Shown: positions 12,609 through 23,319 of the stretch, one piece after another
Layout: the number at the start of each line of letters is the position of its first letter
Position numbering within the stretch: position 1 is the stretch's first letter
Assembly (NCBI GenBank): GCA_037045435.1
Contig: JBAOID010000031.1
Span: 1-64,000 of the forward strand
From: CBDUEF01 sp018063485
GTDB taxonomy: Bacteria; Pseudomonadota; Alphaproteobacteria; Rhodobacterales; Rhodobacteraceae
DNA: 64,000 nt
Reading direction: 5' to 3'
Translations under genes and position numbers: made by a program
The notes under the pieces: generated by a model
Told to the model about the DNA's origin: nothing
Seen by the model: the letters and a program-made list of their open reading frames with translations, nothing else
The model's database searches: none

Positions 12609-12734
12609 GGCGTCCTCGGAGCGGAAATCCTGGCGCCTTATAGGCAGGCCACCCCCGGCAAGACAAGCCGCTTAACCGGGCATTAAGCCTGGCCGCGCAA
12701 AGCTCGGGCGTCAGTTGAGTTGGGAGTTTGAGAC

Positions 12735-13067
12735 ATGACGGTTGGGCGTGGGTCGATGGACGCAATCTGCTTCGCGGCGGAGGGCATGGCGGGAACGGCA
12801 GCGGCGTCCTCCTTGCGGCGCCTGCAGTCACTGGCCGATGCGGCCCCGGCGGGCCGCCTGTTCGCCGCCATCACCACCCTTACCGACATGTCGGCCAGAG
12901 CCACCCGCGCCCTCGAACAGGGCGAACAAGCCATGGCCGCCGGTGACGATCAGGCGGCAACGCTCCGCCTCGCACGTGCCCTTACCCACATGGACGATCT
13001 CGCCACCGCTGCCACGGCCCATGCCATGCCTGCTGAAGAACCCGCCTTCCTGCGCAAGACCCGCTGA
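12735..13067 (+). CDS. Hypothetical protein, 110 residues
   Basis: An uninterrupted frame on the opposite strand to its neighbours encodes a 110-residue, Ala-rich, mostly helical protein (AGRLFAAITTLTDMSARATR, then GDDQAATLRLARALTHMDDL). It has no signal peptide or membrane segment, and I recognise no domain. That it stays open in a region where most genes are broken, and fills the gap between yebC and ymdB, supports it modestly. The antisense frames in the same place are shorter or lack character. A role cannot be assigned. Confidence 0.5.
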   Translation: MTVGRGSMDAICFAAEGMAGTAAASSLRRLQSLADAAPAGRLFAAITTLTDMSARATRALEQGEQAMAAGDDQAATLRLARALTHMDDLATAATAHAMPAEEPAFLRKTR

Positions 13068-13081
13068 CGGGCCGGCGCCGT

Positions 13082-13907
13082 TCACCAGAACGGAATCACG
13101 GCGGCCGACAGCCTGCCGCCGGCGCGGATCGGTGCAATGGCGCGGGCAAGTCCCGTGGCGTCGTCGGTCTCGACCGCCACGCCGCAAACCGTCGCGGGCC
13201 CGTCGGCCGGCTGCATCCGCTCCACCGGCAGCTTGCGCTGGAACCGCTGGAGCGGCTCAGCCTTGTCCATGCCGATCACCGAAGTCATAGTCGCCGCACA
13301 TGCCCGGCATCCGACAGATAGCCGGTGCCGCCGGGCAGGATCTGGTGATCCGCCGTCGGCACATGGGTGTGGGTGCCGACCACCAGGCTGGCGCGTCCGT
13401 CGCAGAAATGGCCCATGGCCATTTTCTCCGAACTGGCCTCGGCATGGAAATCGATCAACACCGCATCGCAGGCCATCGCCAGCGGGCAGGCAGGTCCAGT
13501 TCGCGGGCGACCGCCGGAAAGGGATCGTCGAGCAGCGGCTCGATCATCGACCGGCCCATGGCGTTCATCACCAGCACCCTTTGTCCTCCCGGCGTCTCGG
13601 CCAGCGCCGTTCCGCGGCCAGGGCAGCCCTCCGGCCAGTTCACCGGCCGCAGCAGATTGGGATAGCGCTCGATGAACACCAGTGCCTCGCGCTGGTCGAA
13701 GGCGTGATTGCCGAGCGTCACCACGTCGGCGCCCGCCGCGATGAAGCCGAGAAAGATGTCCTCGGTGATGCCGAAGCCGTGGGCGGCATTCTCGCCGTTC
13801 AGCACCACGAGATCGGGCCGGTAACGCTCGCGCAGCAGCGGCAGCTCACGCGCCACGGCCTCGCGCCCGCTGCGGCCGACGACGTCGCCCAGAAAGATCA
13901 ACCGCAC
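13082..13907 (-). CDS. ymdB: YmdB family metallophosphoesterase (2',3'-cyclic-nucleotide phosphodiesterase type; frame-broken)
   Basis: The ATG at 13907 starts MRLIFLGDVVGRSGREAV, carrying the first metal-binding Asp. The motifs NGENAAHGFGI (Glu and Asn ligands), TLGNHAFDQ and THTHVPTADH (metal-binding His residues) identify the TIGR00282/YmdB metallophosphoesterase family. The C-terminus AAVIPFW ends at 13082. Breaks near 13490 and 13285 move the frame twice. It overlaps the end of the 5-formyltetrahydrofolate cyclo-ligase gene by 10 bases, so both probably share a transcript. Confidence 0.9.
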
Positions 13908-14474
13908 CGGATGGTCTCTTCTTCGGTCATTACATAATCCAGCGGCGCATCGTGGCCCCCGCGCGGCACCTCCTCCACCATCTGGGCGCGATAGGCAACA
14001 CCGATTGCCACGACGGCCTTCAGCTTACGCAGCTTCTCCAGCGTGCGGTCGTAGAACCCCCCGCCATAGCCAAGCCGGTAGCCCGCCCGGTCGAAGGCCA
14101 GCATCGGCACCAGAAGCACGTCGGGCAACACCTCGGCCGCTGTTTCGAGCGGTACCGGAATGTCCCAGACGCCAGGCACCAGCGCCTCGCCCGGCGACCA
14201 GGCGCGGAACACCAAGGGCATTCCGGGCGCAATCACCACCGGCAGCGCCGTCTGCCAGCCCTGCCCGCCGCAGCCGGTTGAGCAGCGGCACCGTTGTGAT
14301 CTCGCTCTTGTAGGGAATGAAGCCCGACACGATGCCGGGGCTCTGCCCGACACCCTCCGGCAGGCCGCGCGCCGCCAGGGCAGCGCCCGCCACTTCCTTC
14401 AGCCGCTCATGGGCTTCCGCCCGGCGCCTAGATGCAGCTCCGCGTGCCTTGCGCTTGATCTCGGCGATATCCAT
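13898..14474 (-). CDS. ygfA: 5-formyltetrahydrofolate cyclo-ligase (frame-broken)
   Basis: This enzyme converts 5-formyl-THF to 5,10-methenyl-THF with ATP. The ATG at 14474 begins MDIAEIKRKARGAASRRRAE. The substrate and ATP-binding blocks are SGFIPYKSEI and, in the C-terminal half, LVPMLAFDRAGYRLGYGGGF followed by YDRTLEKLR, a family hallmark (GxGxGxYDR-type loop). It ends DYVMTEEETIRCG at 13898. A single break near 14270 separates the N- and C-terminal halves and another lies near 14425. It lies immediately downstream of a candidate 6S RNA, as ygfA does in many proteobacteria. Confidence 0.92.
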
Positions 14475-14494
14475 CACGTCCCTTCCTCCCGGCA

Positions 14495-14665
14495 CTGGCG
14501 AGGTGCCCGAAGGGCGATGGGCCGGGACAGCAGCAAATCAGCGGCGAGCCACCATGGGCCGTGTGAGAAGTGCAATCCCGGGTCCCTACTTACGTAGGTG
14601 GGCGCCGTTTGGGCGAGGCCACGGCCAAGCCCAGGGACAGCTCCCATTCAGAATCGCATAGGCCC
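14495..14665 (-). ncRNA. ssrS: Candidate 6S RNA (SsrS)
   Basis: The stretch between ggt and ygfA has no gene, and on the minus strand contains self-complementary GC-rich segments: GAGCTGTCCCTGGGC near 14630-14645 faces GCTGCTGTCCCGGCCC near 14522-14537, with an internal CCCACCTACGTAAGTAGGG-like element near 14585-14605. In many proteobacteria 6S RNA is encoded directly upstream of ygfA and near zapA, both of which flank this interval here. The assignment rests on position and rough fold only, and the boundaries are approximate. Confidence 0.42.
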
Positions 14666-14750
14666 CAGGGAATAAAATCTGCACACGCACCGGGCAGCCC
14701 GCCACCTCGCTATTTAGGCAGTGCCGCGGCAAAAGTCCATGATCGCAGGA

Positions 14751-16517
14751 TCAATACCCGGCGACGGCGCCGGAGGGCCTGCGGTCGTCATGCCCGCCAT
14801 AGAGCAGGCCCGGCACAAGCCGGTTCGGCGTCATCGCATCATTGCCGGGACTCTGCTGAGACGTTGCCAGTGCCGGGTCAGGCCCGATCAGGATCGCCTC
14901 GGCCGCACCCCAGGGCGTCTGCTCGACGATCTTGTAACCCATGGCCTCGAGATTGACCCTGGTATCGGGCGATACCGCGAAGGGCTCAACGCTCACCTGG
15001 TCCGGCAGCCATTGGTGATGGATGCGCGGCGCGTTGACAGCTTCCTGAATCGTCATGCCGTGTTCCACGACATTGAGGAACACCTGCACCACGATGGTGA
15101 TGATGCGCGATCCGCCCGGGACTGCCGAACACCATGAAGGTCTTGCCGTTCCTGATGACAATGGTCGGGCTCATCGAACTCAAGGGCCGCTTTCCGGGCG
15201 CGATGGCATTGGTCTTGCCCTGCACCAGCCCGAAAAGATTGGCGGCGCCCGGCTTGACGGTGAAATCGTCCATCTCGTCGTTGAGGAAGAAGCCGGTATC
15301 GCCCGCGATCACCTTGGCGCCGAAGCCGGCCATTGATGGTGTAGGTGACGGAGACCGCGTTGCCCGCCTTGTCGACCACCGAGTAGTGCGTCGTCTCGCG
15401 TGCCTTCATGCGGTTCGATGCCGGGCTGCACCTCGCTGTGATGTCGACGCCTTCGCCGGATCGATCTTCGCCCGGATCTCGGCGGCGTAGGATTCGGACG
15501 ACAGAGCCGGTCGAGCGGGTTGTTCACGAAGGCGGGATCGCCGAGCAGGAAATTGCGGTCGACGAAGGCGTGGCGCATCGCTTCCACCATGAGATGGATC
15601 GATTGGCTCGAATGATAGCCAAGCTCGGCCATCGGATAGCCTTCAAGGATGTTGAGGATCTGGCATATCGCCGTGCCGCCCGAACTCGGTGGCGGCGCCG
15701 AGATCAGCTCGTAACCGCGATAGTTGCAGCGTACCGGCTCATCCACGGTGACGCTGTAGGATTCGAAATCCTGCTTCGACAGGATGCCGCCATTGGCGGC
15801 ACTCGCCGCCACCACCGCGTCGGCAATCGGGCCCTTGTAGAAGGCGCCGGGGCCTGCCGCCGCGATCTGCTTCAGGGTGCTGGCGAGATTGCGCTGGACC
15901 AGCCTGTCACCCGCCGCAAGTGTCTTGCCATCCTTCATGAATACAGACGCAACATTGGGCTGGTCCGTGAAGTGGCTGGCCGATCCCGCCAGAATGGCTG
16001 CATCGCCTTCATTCAGAACGAAACCTTCTTCCGCCAGCCTGATCGCGGGCGCCATCACCGCAGCGCGGGTCAGGGTTCCATACTGGGTCAGAAGCGTATC
16101 GAGCCCCAGCACCGTGCCGGGCACGGCGACGGACTTGTATCCCTTGAGACTGAGGCCCTCTATCACCTCGCCCGCGGCATCAAGATACATGGTCTCGGTC
16201 GCGGCACCGGGTGCCGTTTCGCGGAAATTCACGAACACCTCCCGGCCATCCGCGAGGTGCAGCGTGGCAAAACCGCCACCGCCGATATTGCCGCAGCACG
16301 GATTGACAACCGCCAGCGCATAACCGGCCGCCACCGCAGCATCGACCGCATTGCCGCCCGACTTCAGGATCTCGGCACCAACCTCAGACGCAATGTGCTG
16401 GGAGGTGACCACCATGCCGTTCTCAGCCGTGACCGGCTGGCGGGTGATGGCCTTGGCTGTTCCGCTGGCAACAAGACAGACCAGCGTAACGAGTATCGCG
16501 AAGCGCAGCGGCATCAT
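14751..16517 (-). CDS. ggt: Gamma-glutamyltranspeptidase (frame-broken in the C-terminal third)
   Basis: This exported enzyme cleaves gamma-glutamyl bonds of glutathione and related compounds and matures by self-cleavage. The ATG at 16517 gives a signal peptide (MMPLRFAILVTLVCLVASG). The large-subunit frame is open to about 15450, with NCYRGYELISAPPPSSGG-type and CGNIGGGGFATLHLADGRE blocks. The small subunit begins at TTHYSVVDKAGNAV near 15375, whose second Thr is the expected nucleophile. Other blocks are TGFFLNDEMDDFTVKPG and FGSPGGSRIITIVVQVFLNV. It ends at 14751. Total length, about 585 residues, is typical. Breaks lie near 15120, 15330, 15415 and 15510. Confidence 0.94.
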
Positions 16518-16586
16518 GGCGTTCCCTCCGGCTCGATGGTGAGGCACACTACAGATCAGACGGGACAGCAATCCAAGCTGAGCAGT

Positions 16587-16944
16587 TCACTTGCCCATTT
16601 CGCGGGCCAGCACCTCGAGGCGCTTCGAGGCAGCCTCCAGCCGTTCAGCGAAACGGTCGCCGATCGCGTTGGCTTCAGCCTGTGCGGCGTTGCGCGCCTC
16701 GCGCAGGCCGTCGATCTGTTCTTCGAGGGATTCAATGCGCCGGATCGCTTCCGACAGGCGGTCCGCCACCATCAGGCCCGCCATCACCAGCAGGCGGATA
16801 TCGCCTACCGATGCCGACGCTTGCCTTGACCCGCATCACCTCGGTGTCGAGCAGATTGGCGAGTTCCTTGAGATGGTCTTCCTCGCCGTCCGGACATTGC
16901 ATCGTGTAGGGCCGGCCGTTCACCTGGACGATCACATGGGCCAT
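16587..16944 (-). CDS. zapA: Cell division protein ZapA (one frame break)
   Basis: ZapA cross-links FtsZ protofilaments at the division ring. The ATG at 16944 starts MAHVIVQVNGRPYTMQCPDG, the conserved beta-hairpin of the ZapA head domain. The C-terminal half forms a coiled coil (RLSEAIRRIESLEEQIDGLR; FAERLEAASKRLEVLARE) ending at 16587. One extra base near 16815 separates the halves. About 118 residues are predicted, as expected. It sits four bases downstream of the DUF4164 gene, a common alphaproteobacterial pair. Confidence 0.9.
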
Positions 16945-16948
16945 CGCC

Positions 16949-17233
16949 TCACTCCCCGCTGTTGGAATGGAGGACGGCGCGGATACGCGACATGGCCGCA
17001 TCGATCTTGCCAGCCGCCTGCTTGCTGGTGTCGACCAGCTCGCCCGCCTTGGAGCGCACGAGATCAAGCTCATGGGCAAGCCGCGTGCGGTCGCGGCGCA
17101 GCGCCTCGGCCTCGCCCTCCAGCGATTCCGCCCGCTTCTCGGTCTCCAGTTTGCGGCCAATCGCGGCTTCGAATTGCCGCAACGCCGCCTCGAAGCGATC
17201 GAACGCTTCATCCAGTTTGTGAGTATCCGTCAT
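16949..17233 (-). CDS. DUF4164 family coiled-coil protein
   Basis: This intact 94-residue gene starts MTDTHKLDEAFDRFEAALRQ and is helical throughout, with heptad-like Leu/Ala spacing (RAESLEGEAEALRRDRTRLA). It matches the small DUF4164 proteins encoded directly upstream of zapA in Alphaproteobacteria. No enzymatic motif is present. A role in division is suggested only by the neighbour. It is divergently arranged with tkt (start at 17412), so the 178-base gap should hold promoters for both. Confidence 0.8.
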   Translation of the reverse strand: MTDTHKLDEAFDRFEAALRQFEAAIGRKLETEKRAESLEGEAEALRRDRTRLAHELDLVRSKAGELVDTSKQAAGKIDAAMSRIRAVLHSNSGE

Positions 17234-17411
17234 GAAAGCCCCTGTGAAGACACGAGAATCTTCGCTGAGTCATCACAGTGCAATCATACGTGCAACCAGC
17301 GTCCAGCGCAACGCCGCAGACCGTGTGTGCAGAGCGATCCACAATTGACTCTCGGGGGCCGGGTGTTATCAGGTGCGCCGCCGGATACGTTCCTCAAGGA
17401 TTTCATCGCCG

Positions 17412-19447
17412 ATGACCCAGATTTCAGCCGAACAGACCCGCTCCATGGCCAATGCCATCCGCGCCCTCGCCATGGACGCGGTGCAGAAGGCCGAACTCCG
17501 GCCATCCGGGCCTGCCGATGGGCGTGGCCGACGTGGCGACCGTGCTGTTCACCCAGTTCCTGAAGTTCGACGCCGCCGACCCGCACTGGCCCGACCGCGA
17601 CCGCTTCGTGCTCTCCGCCGGCCACGGCTCGATGCTGCTCTATTCGCTGCTGCACCTCACTCGGCTACGCAGGACATGACGCTCGACGAGATCAAGAACT
17701 TCCGCCAGCTCGGCGCCGAAGACCGCAGGCCATCCCGAATATCGGCCACGCCGCCGGCATCGAGACCACCACCGGCCCGCTCGGCCAGGGCATCGCCAAC
17801 GCCGTCGGCATGGCGCATCGCCGAGCGTCATGCTCGACGCCGCGCTTCGGCGACGACGCTTGTCGACCACAAGCACCTATGTGCATCGCCGGCGACGGCT
17901 GCCTGATGGAAGGCATCAGCCAGGAGGCGATCACGCTGGCCGGGCCATCTCAGGCTCGAGCAAGCTGATCGTGCTGTGGGACGACAACGGCATCTCGATC
18001 GACGGCGCGATCGTCGCTGTCCGACTCGGACGACCAGCTCGACGCGCTTCGCCGCCGCCGGCTGGAACGCCAGCGCGCGTCGACGGCCACGATCCCGACG
18101 CGATCGCGCGCGGCGCTCGCCGCCGCGCAGGCCGTCCGACCAAGCCGGCGCTGATCGCCTGCAAGACCATCATCGGCTTCGGCGCGCCGACCAAGGCGGG
18201 CACGGCATCGACGCCACGGCTCGCCGCTCGGCGCCGACGAGATCGCCGGCGCGCGCAAGGCAGCTGGGCTGGACGCACGACGCCCTTCGAGGTTCCGGAC
18301 GACCATCGCTCGACGCCTGGCGCGCCGCCGGCGCGCGCGGCGCCGGCGCAGCGCGCGGCCTGGGCCGAAGCGCCTCGGCGGCAGCGCCGCAGAGCGCGCC
18401 GAGTTCGACCGCGCCATGCGCCGGCAGGCTGCCCGACGACCTTCGCCGACAGCCGTCGCCGGCTACAAGACAGGCACTCGCCGAAAACCCGCCGAAGATC
18501 GCCACCCGCAAGTCCTCGCAGAAGGCGCTCGACGTGATCAATGCCCGCGGTGCCCGAAACTGATCGGCGGCTCGGCCGATCTCACCGGCTCCAACAACAC
18601 CAAGGCCAAGGACCATGAAGCCGTCGTCAGCGCCGCCGACTATCGGCGGCCGCTATGTCTATTACGGCATCCGCGAGCACGGCATGGCCGCGGCCATGAA
18701 CGGCATGGCGCTGCACGGCGGCGTCATCCCCTACGGCGGCACCTTCCTGGTCTTCACCGACTACTGCCGCCCGTCGATCCGCCTCTCCGCGCTGATGGGC
18801 CAGCGCGTCGATCTACGTGATGACCCACGACTTCGATCGGCCTCGGCGAGGACGGCCCGACCCATCAGCCGGTCGAACATCTCGCCGCCGCCCGCGTCAT
18901 TCCCAATCTCGACGGTCTTGCGCCCCTGCGATGCGATCGAAACCGCCGAATGCTGGCAGCTGGCGCTTGCAAGCACGCCACAGGCCCGAGCGTGCTGGCC
19001 CTGACCCGGCAGAAGCTGAAGCCCGCCCGCCTCGCCTATATCGGCCGAAAATCTCTGTGCGCTGCGGCGCCTATGAGATCGCCACGTCCGACGAAGAACG
19101 CCGAGGTGGTGATCTTCGCCACGCGGCTCGGAAGTCGAAATCGCCATGGAGGCCAAGGCGGCAGCTCGATAAGGCGGGAACGCCGCACGCGCGTGGTCTC
19201 GGTGCCGTCGATGGAGCTTTTCGAGCAGCAGACGCCAAGGCCTATCGCGAGGCCAAGCTGCTCGGCACCGAGAAGACCCGCATCGCCATCGAGGCCGGCG
19301 TGCGCACCGGCTGGGACCGCTTCATCGGCGCCGACGGCGAGCCTTCATCGGCATGACCGGCTTCGGCGCCTCCGGCCCGGCCGAAGCAGCTCTACGAGCA
19401 CTTCGGCATCACCGCTGGCGCCGTGGTGAAGGCCGCAGGCAAAGTAA
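17412..19447 (+). CDS. tkt: Transketolase (heavily frame-broken)
   Basis: This thiamine-diphosphate enzyme of the pentose phosphate and Calvin pathways transfers two-carbon ketol units. The ATG at 17412 gives MTQISAEQTRSMANAIRALA. After repair the TPP domain reads GHPGLPMGVAD, then GDGCLMEGISQEA (GDG metal site) and LIVLWDDNGISIDG. The pyrimidine domain contains GSADLTGSN, YYGIREHGMAAAMNGMAL and GEDGPTHQP. The C-terminal domain contains VVSVPSMELFEQQ. It ends KAAGK with TAA at 19445-19447. Breaks are dense and all that I aligned sit at third positions (GTC-G-CTG, CTC-G-ACG, GGG-C-CAT, CTC-G-AGC). pgk follows after 12 bases, without the gap gene often found between them. Confidence 0.95.
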
Positions 19448-19459
19448 GGAGTGACGCCC

Positions 19460-20663
19460 ATGCCCGCTTTCCGCACCCTCGATGACGCCGAGGCTCGCCG
19501 GCAAGCGCGTCGCTCGTGCCGCGTCGATCTCAACGTGCCCATCGCCAATGGCGTGGTGACGGACGCGACCCGCATCGAGCGCGTGGTGCCGACCTTGCGC
19601 GAGATCATGGACAAGGGCGCGGCCCTGATCGTCCTGGCCCATTTCGACCGGCCCAAGGGCAAGGTCGTGCCGGAAATGTCGCTGAAGCCCGTCGCCGCCG
19701 CGCTGGAGAAGCAGCCTCGGCCGCCCGGTGAAATTCGTCTTCACCGACTGGCAGTCGAGCACCCGAAGGTCGACGTGAAGCCCGGCGAATGCGTGCTGAT
19801 GGAAAACACCCGCTATCACGCCGGGCGAGGAGAAGAACGACGAGGCCTTCTCGAAGATGCTCGCCGGCCTCGGCGATATCTTCGTCAACGACGCCTTCTC
19901 CGCCGCCCACCGCGCCCACTGCTCCACCGAGGGCGTCGCCCATTTCATTCCGGCCTATGCCGGCCGCGCCATGGAGGCCGAACTCAAGGCCCTGCAGATG
20001 GCGCTGGAAACGCCCAAGCGCCCGGTCATCGCCGTCGTCGGCGGCGCCAAGGTCTCGACCAAGCTCGACCTGCTCGGCAATCTGGTGAAGAAGGTCGACG
20101 CCCTGGTGATCGGCGGCGCCATGGCCAACACCTTCCTGCTGGCCCAGGGCTACGGCGTCGGCAAGTCGCTGGCCGAAGCGCGATCTGCGTCGACACCGCC
20201 CGCGACATCCTGCAAGACGGCAGAAGCCGCCAAATGCGCCATCATCCTGCCCATCGACGGCATCGTCGCCAAGGAATTCAAGGCCGGTCGCCGCAGCCAT
20301 GACTATGGCATCGACGCCATCCCGGCCGATGGCATGATCCTCGACGTCGGCCCCGCGCTCCGTGGCCCGCGTCCATGCCGGCCATCGACGATGCCCACAC
20401 GCTGGTCTGGAACGGCCCGCTCGGCGCCTTCGAGATCGCGCCCTTCGACCAGCGCCACGGTGGCTGCGGCCAAGCACGCCGCCAACCGCACCAGGGCCGG
20501 CAAGCTCGTCTCGGTCGCGGGCGGCGGCGATACGGTGGCGGCGCTCAATCACGCGGGCGTGGCCGATGACTTCACCTATATCTCAACCGCAGGCGGCGCA
20601 TTCCTCGAATGGCTCGAGGGCAAGCCCCTGCCCGGCGTCAAGGCTCTGGAGGTAGCACAATGA
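19460..20663 (+). CDS. pgk: Phosphoglycerate kinase (left-genome copy; frame-broken)
   Basis: Pgk interconverts 1,3-bisphosphoglycerate and 3-phosphoglycerate with ATP formation. The ATG at 19460 starts MPAFRTLDDAE. The substrate-binding N-domain reads RVDLNVPIANGVVTDATRIE and LAHFDRPKGKVVPEMSLKP. The hinge and C-domain read AVVGGAKVSTKLDLLGNL and LVIGGAMANTFLLAQGYGVG, and the ATP loop reads VSVAGGGDTVAALNHAGV. The TGA at 20661-20663 overlaps the aldolase ATG. Breaks cluster near 19500, 19715, 19825, 20180 and 20360. A second pgk on the other strand (46,134-47,312) is part of the evidence for two genomes in this window. Confidence 0.94.
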
Positions 20664-21694
20664 ACATCGACAAACTGAACGACATCGCCAATCGCATGGT
20701 GGCCGCCGGCAAGGGCATTCTCGCCGCCGACGAAATCGACCGGCTCGATCACCAAGCGCTTCGAGTCGATCAGAGCTCTGAATCGACCGAGACCAACCGC
20801 CGCGACTATCGCGAAATGCTGTTCCGCTCCACCGACGCGATGAAGAGCTACATCTCCGGCGTCATCCTCTTCGATGAAACGCTCCGCCAGAAGGCCGCGC
20901 GACGGCACGCCGCTGGTCGACATCATCAAGGCCACCGGCGCCGTGCCCGGCATCAAGCTCGACAAGGGCCCGAAGCCGCTGCCCTTCTGTCCCGGCGAGA
21001 CCGTCACCGAAGGCCTCGACGGCCTCGCCGACCGCGTTGCCGAATACGCCAGGCTCGGCGCTGAATTCGCCAAGTGGCGCGCCGTCATCGACATCGTCAA
21101 TGGCATGCGCTTCGCACAATGCCATCCACGCCAACGCCCATGCGCTGGCCCGCTACGCCGCCATCTGCCAGGCCGGCGGCATCGTGCCGATGGTCGAGCC
21201 CGAAGTTCTGATGGACGGCGCCCACGACATCGACACCTGCGCCGAAGTGACCGAGTGGGCGCTGCAAGGAACAGTTCCAGGAACTCTACTATGCCGGCGT
21301 CAAGCTCGAAGGCATCATCCTCAAGCCCAACATGGTGATTTCCGGCAAGAAGTGCGCCAGCACAGGCGAGCCAGCGAAGAAGTGGCCGAGAAGACCCTGA
21401 AGGTTCTGAAGCGCTGCGTACCCGTGGCGCCGTGCCCGGCATTGCCTTCCTGTCGGGCGGCCAGTCGAGCGAGGATGCGACCGCGCCACCTGCATCTGAT
21501 GAACGCCGCGGGCAACCTGCCCTGGAAGCTCACCTTCTCCTACGGCCGCGCCCTTCAGGCCGATGCGCTGAAGGCCTGGGGCGGCAAGCCCGAGAACGTC
21601 GCAGCGGCCCAGAAGGCCTTCACCCACCGCGCCCGGATGAATGCGCTGGCCGCCAGCGGCACGTGGAGCGACGGCCAGCGAAAAGGCCGCGTGA
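20660..21694 (+). CDS. fba: Class I fructose-bisphosphate aldolase (frame-broken)
   Basis: This is the Schiff-base (metal-independent) aldolase. The ATG at 20660 starts MNIDKLNDIANRMVAAGKGI and LAADE. Family blocks are TNRRDYREMLFRS, PGIKLDKGPKPLPFCPGETV and GIVPMVEPEVLMDGAHDIDT. A Lys-containing strand lies near 21300 (GVKLEGIILKPNMV-type, after repair), then AAGNLPWKLTFSYGRALQ. After repair it ends QEKAA with TGA at 21692-21694. It overlaps pgk by four bases and is followed by an intrinsic terminator, which closes a tkt-pgk-fba operon. Confidence 0.93.
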
Positions 21695-21719
21695 GCCTTT
21701 TCCATAACGGCCAACACGG

Positions 21720-21749
21720 CGGCCCGGCATGTCCGGGCCGTTGTTTTTT
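21720..21749 (+). terminator. Rho-independent terminator after fba
   Basis: A hairpin with an eight-base-pair stem CGGCCCGG / CCGGGCCG and a five-base loop is followed by TTGTTTTTT. It lies 26 bases after the aldolase stop and ends the tkt-pgk-fba transcription unit. Confidence 0.85.
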
Positions 21750-21808
21750 GCGGTGTGGATTTGCCAGGCCGGGGCAAGTCTGGTTGAAGAAGGCCAAAAG
21801 GATTCGCC

Positions 21809-22400
21809 ATGTCCCTGCCCCGCCTGTTCCTCGTCGCCCCCGAAATGCCGGCCGATGCCGCTCGCGCTCTGCCTCAAGGCCGCCTGTGCGGCAGGCGATG
21901 TGGCGAGCCTGCTCGTGCCGCCGCCACTGGCCGGGAAGCATGACACCCGTCGCTCAGGCCATGGGCGTGGCCGTTCTCACCGACGGGCGAAGCCGCGCGA
22001 CTGCCATGCAGCCACGGCTGCGACGGCCTCCATGTCGATGCCGGGAAGGCGGATATCGCCGCCCATCCGCACGTCCGCTGGGCAAGGACCGCTATCATCG
22101 GCGCCTTCATGCCGGTCAGCTCGCGCCACCTCGCCATGGAAGCCGCCGAAGGCGGGCGCCGACTACGTCGCGCTGTCGCAGAACGGCCCCTCGCTCGGCG
22201 GCGAGCCGCTGGTCAAGTGGTGGGTCGAGATGATGGAAATTCCCTGCGTCGCCTTCGATCCGGTGGCGATTGCCGGACCTCGACACATTGCTGCCGCAGA
22301 AACCGGACTTTATCCGCCCCGACTGATGCCATGTGGGACAGCCCCGACGCCGCCCGCCGGATCGTCGGCGGCCTGATGCAGCAGACTCAAGGCCAGATGA
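21809..22400 (+). CDS. thiE: Thiamine-phosphate synthase (ThiE/TenI-like; frame-broken)
   Basis: The ATG at 21809 begins MSLPRLFLVAPEM. Later blocks are DGLHVDAGKADIAAAH-like near 22030, MPVSSRHLAMEAAEAGADYV and ALSQNGPSLGGEPLVKWW near 22110-22225, and MMEIPCVAF near 22230. These match the short ThiE/TenI-like TIM-barrel proteins encoded beside the aldolase gene in Alphaproteobacteria. The expected end is LKAR with TGA at 22398-22400, overlapping the next ATG. It may make thiamine phosphate, the precursor of the transketolase cofactor, but TenI-like members can have other roles. Confidence 0.75.
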
Positions 22401-23319
22401 AACAAATCGCCGCACTCATTGCCTCTTCTCAGCGCTCGCCGTGCCCGCCCATGCCGCGGGCATCGACGATGCCATCGCCGCCTACCGCGACAGAAGATTA
22501 TGCCGCTGCCCTCGATGCCGCCGGAGCCGCTGGCCGAGGCCGGCGAGCGCCGATGCCATGACCTTGCTCGGCACGCTCTACCGCAAGGGCGAGGGCGTCG
22601 ACGGCCAATCTCGACACGCGCCATCGACTGGCTACGGCAAGGCCGCGGATGCGGAATCGATGCGCCGGCCCAGTCGCCGCTGGCGCTGATCTATCTCGAC
22701 GGCTCTCTCGGCAGCCGTCGACTACGATCGCGGGCGCCAGCCTCATGCGCCGTGCCGCCGAAGCCGGTGATGCCGAAGCCCAGTTCAACATGGGGCTGCT
22801 GGCGTCCGGCAGCCTTCGGCAACCCGCCCGAATGGCCGATCGCCGTCCGAGCTGGTTTCGCCAAGGCCGCCGCATCAGGGCCATCCCGGCCGCGCAGTAT
22901 CGCCTCGGCGTGCTCTATCTGGAGGGCAATGGGCGTCGACCAGGAATGCCGTGACCGCCGGGCCAGTGGTTCGGCAAGGCGGCGCAGGCGGGCAATGCCG
23001 ACGCCATGCTGGACTATGGCGTACTGGTGTTCCGCGGCGACGGCGTGAAGCAGGACGAGAAGATCGGCGCCCAATGGCTGCTGCTGTCGGCCCGGCGCGG
23101 CAACGTCATCGCCCAGAACCGCGTCGCCCGGCTTCTGGCCTTCGGCACGGGCCTCGCCGCCGATCCGGTGGAGGCCCAGAAATGGAACCTGCTCGCCGCC
23201 CGCGCCGGCCGCGCCGGACGCCGAACTCGACTCCCTGCTGGCGCAGCTCACCGCGAGCAGAGCAGGCCGAGGCCCGCGCCCGCGCCGATGCCTTCACGCC
23301 CGAGGTCCACGGTGACTGA
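22397..23319 (+). CDS. Sel1-repeat (TPR-like) secreted protein (frame-broken)
   Basis: The ATG at 22397 overlaps the thiE stop. The N-terminus MKQIAALIA and ALAVPAHAAGIDDAIAAY forms a signal peptide ending at AHA. Sel1-like repeats of about 36 residues follow: YRKGEGVDG-type near 22590, AEAGDAEAQFNMGLLASG near 22755, QYRLGVLYLEGNG near 22895, and AQAGNADAMLDYGVLVFRGD and LLLSARRGNVIAQNRVARLL near 22985-23150. It ends at 23319, overlapping the methyltransferase start. Sel1 proteins are protein-interaction scaffolds; no specific partner can be inferred. Confidence 0.82.

Noticed and set aside
15408..16829. Open frame of about 473 codons on the plus strand
   Set aside because: It is antisense to ggt and zapA, both firmly identified.
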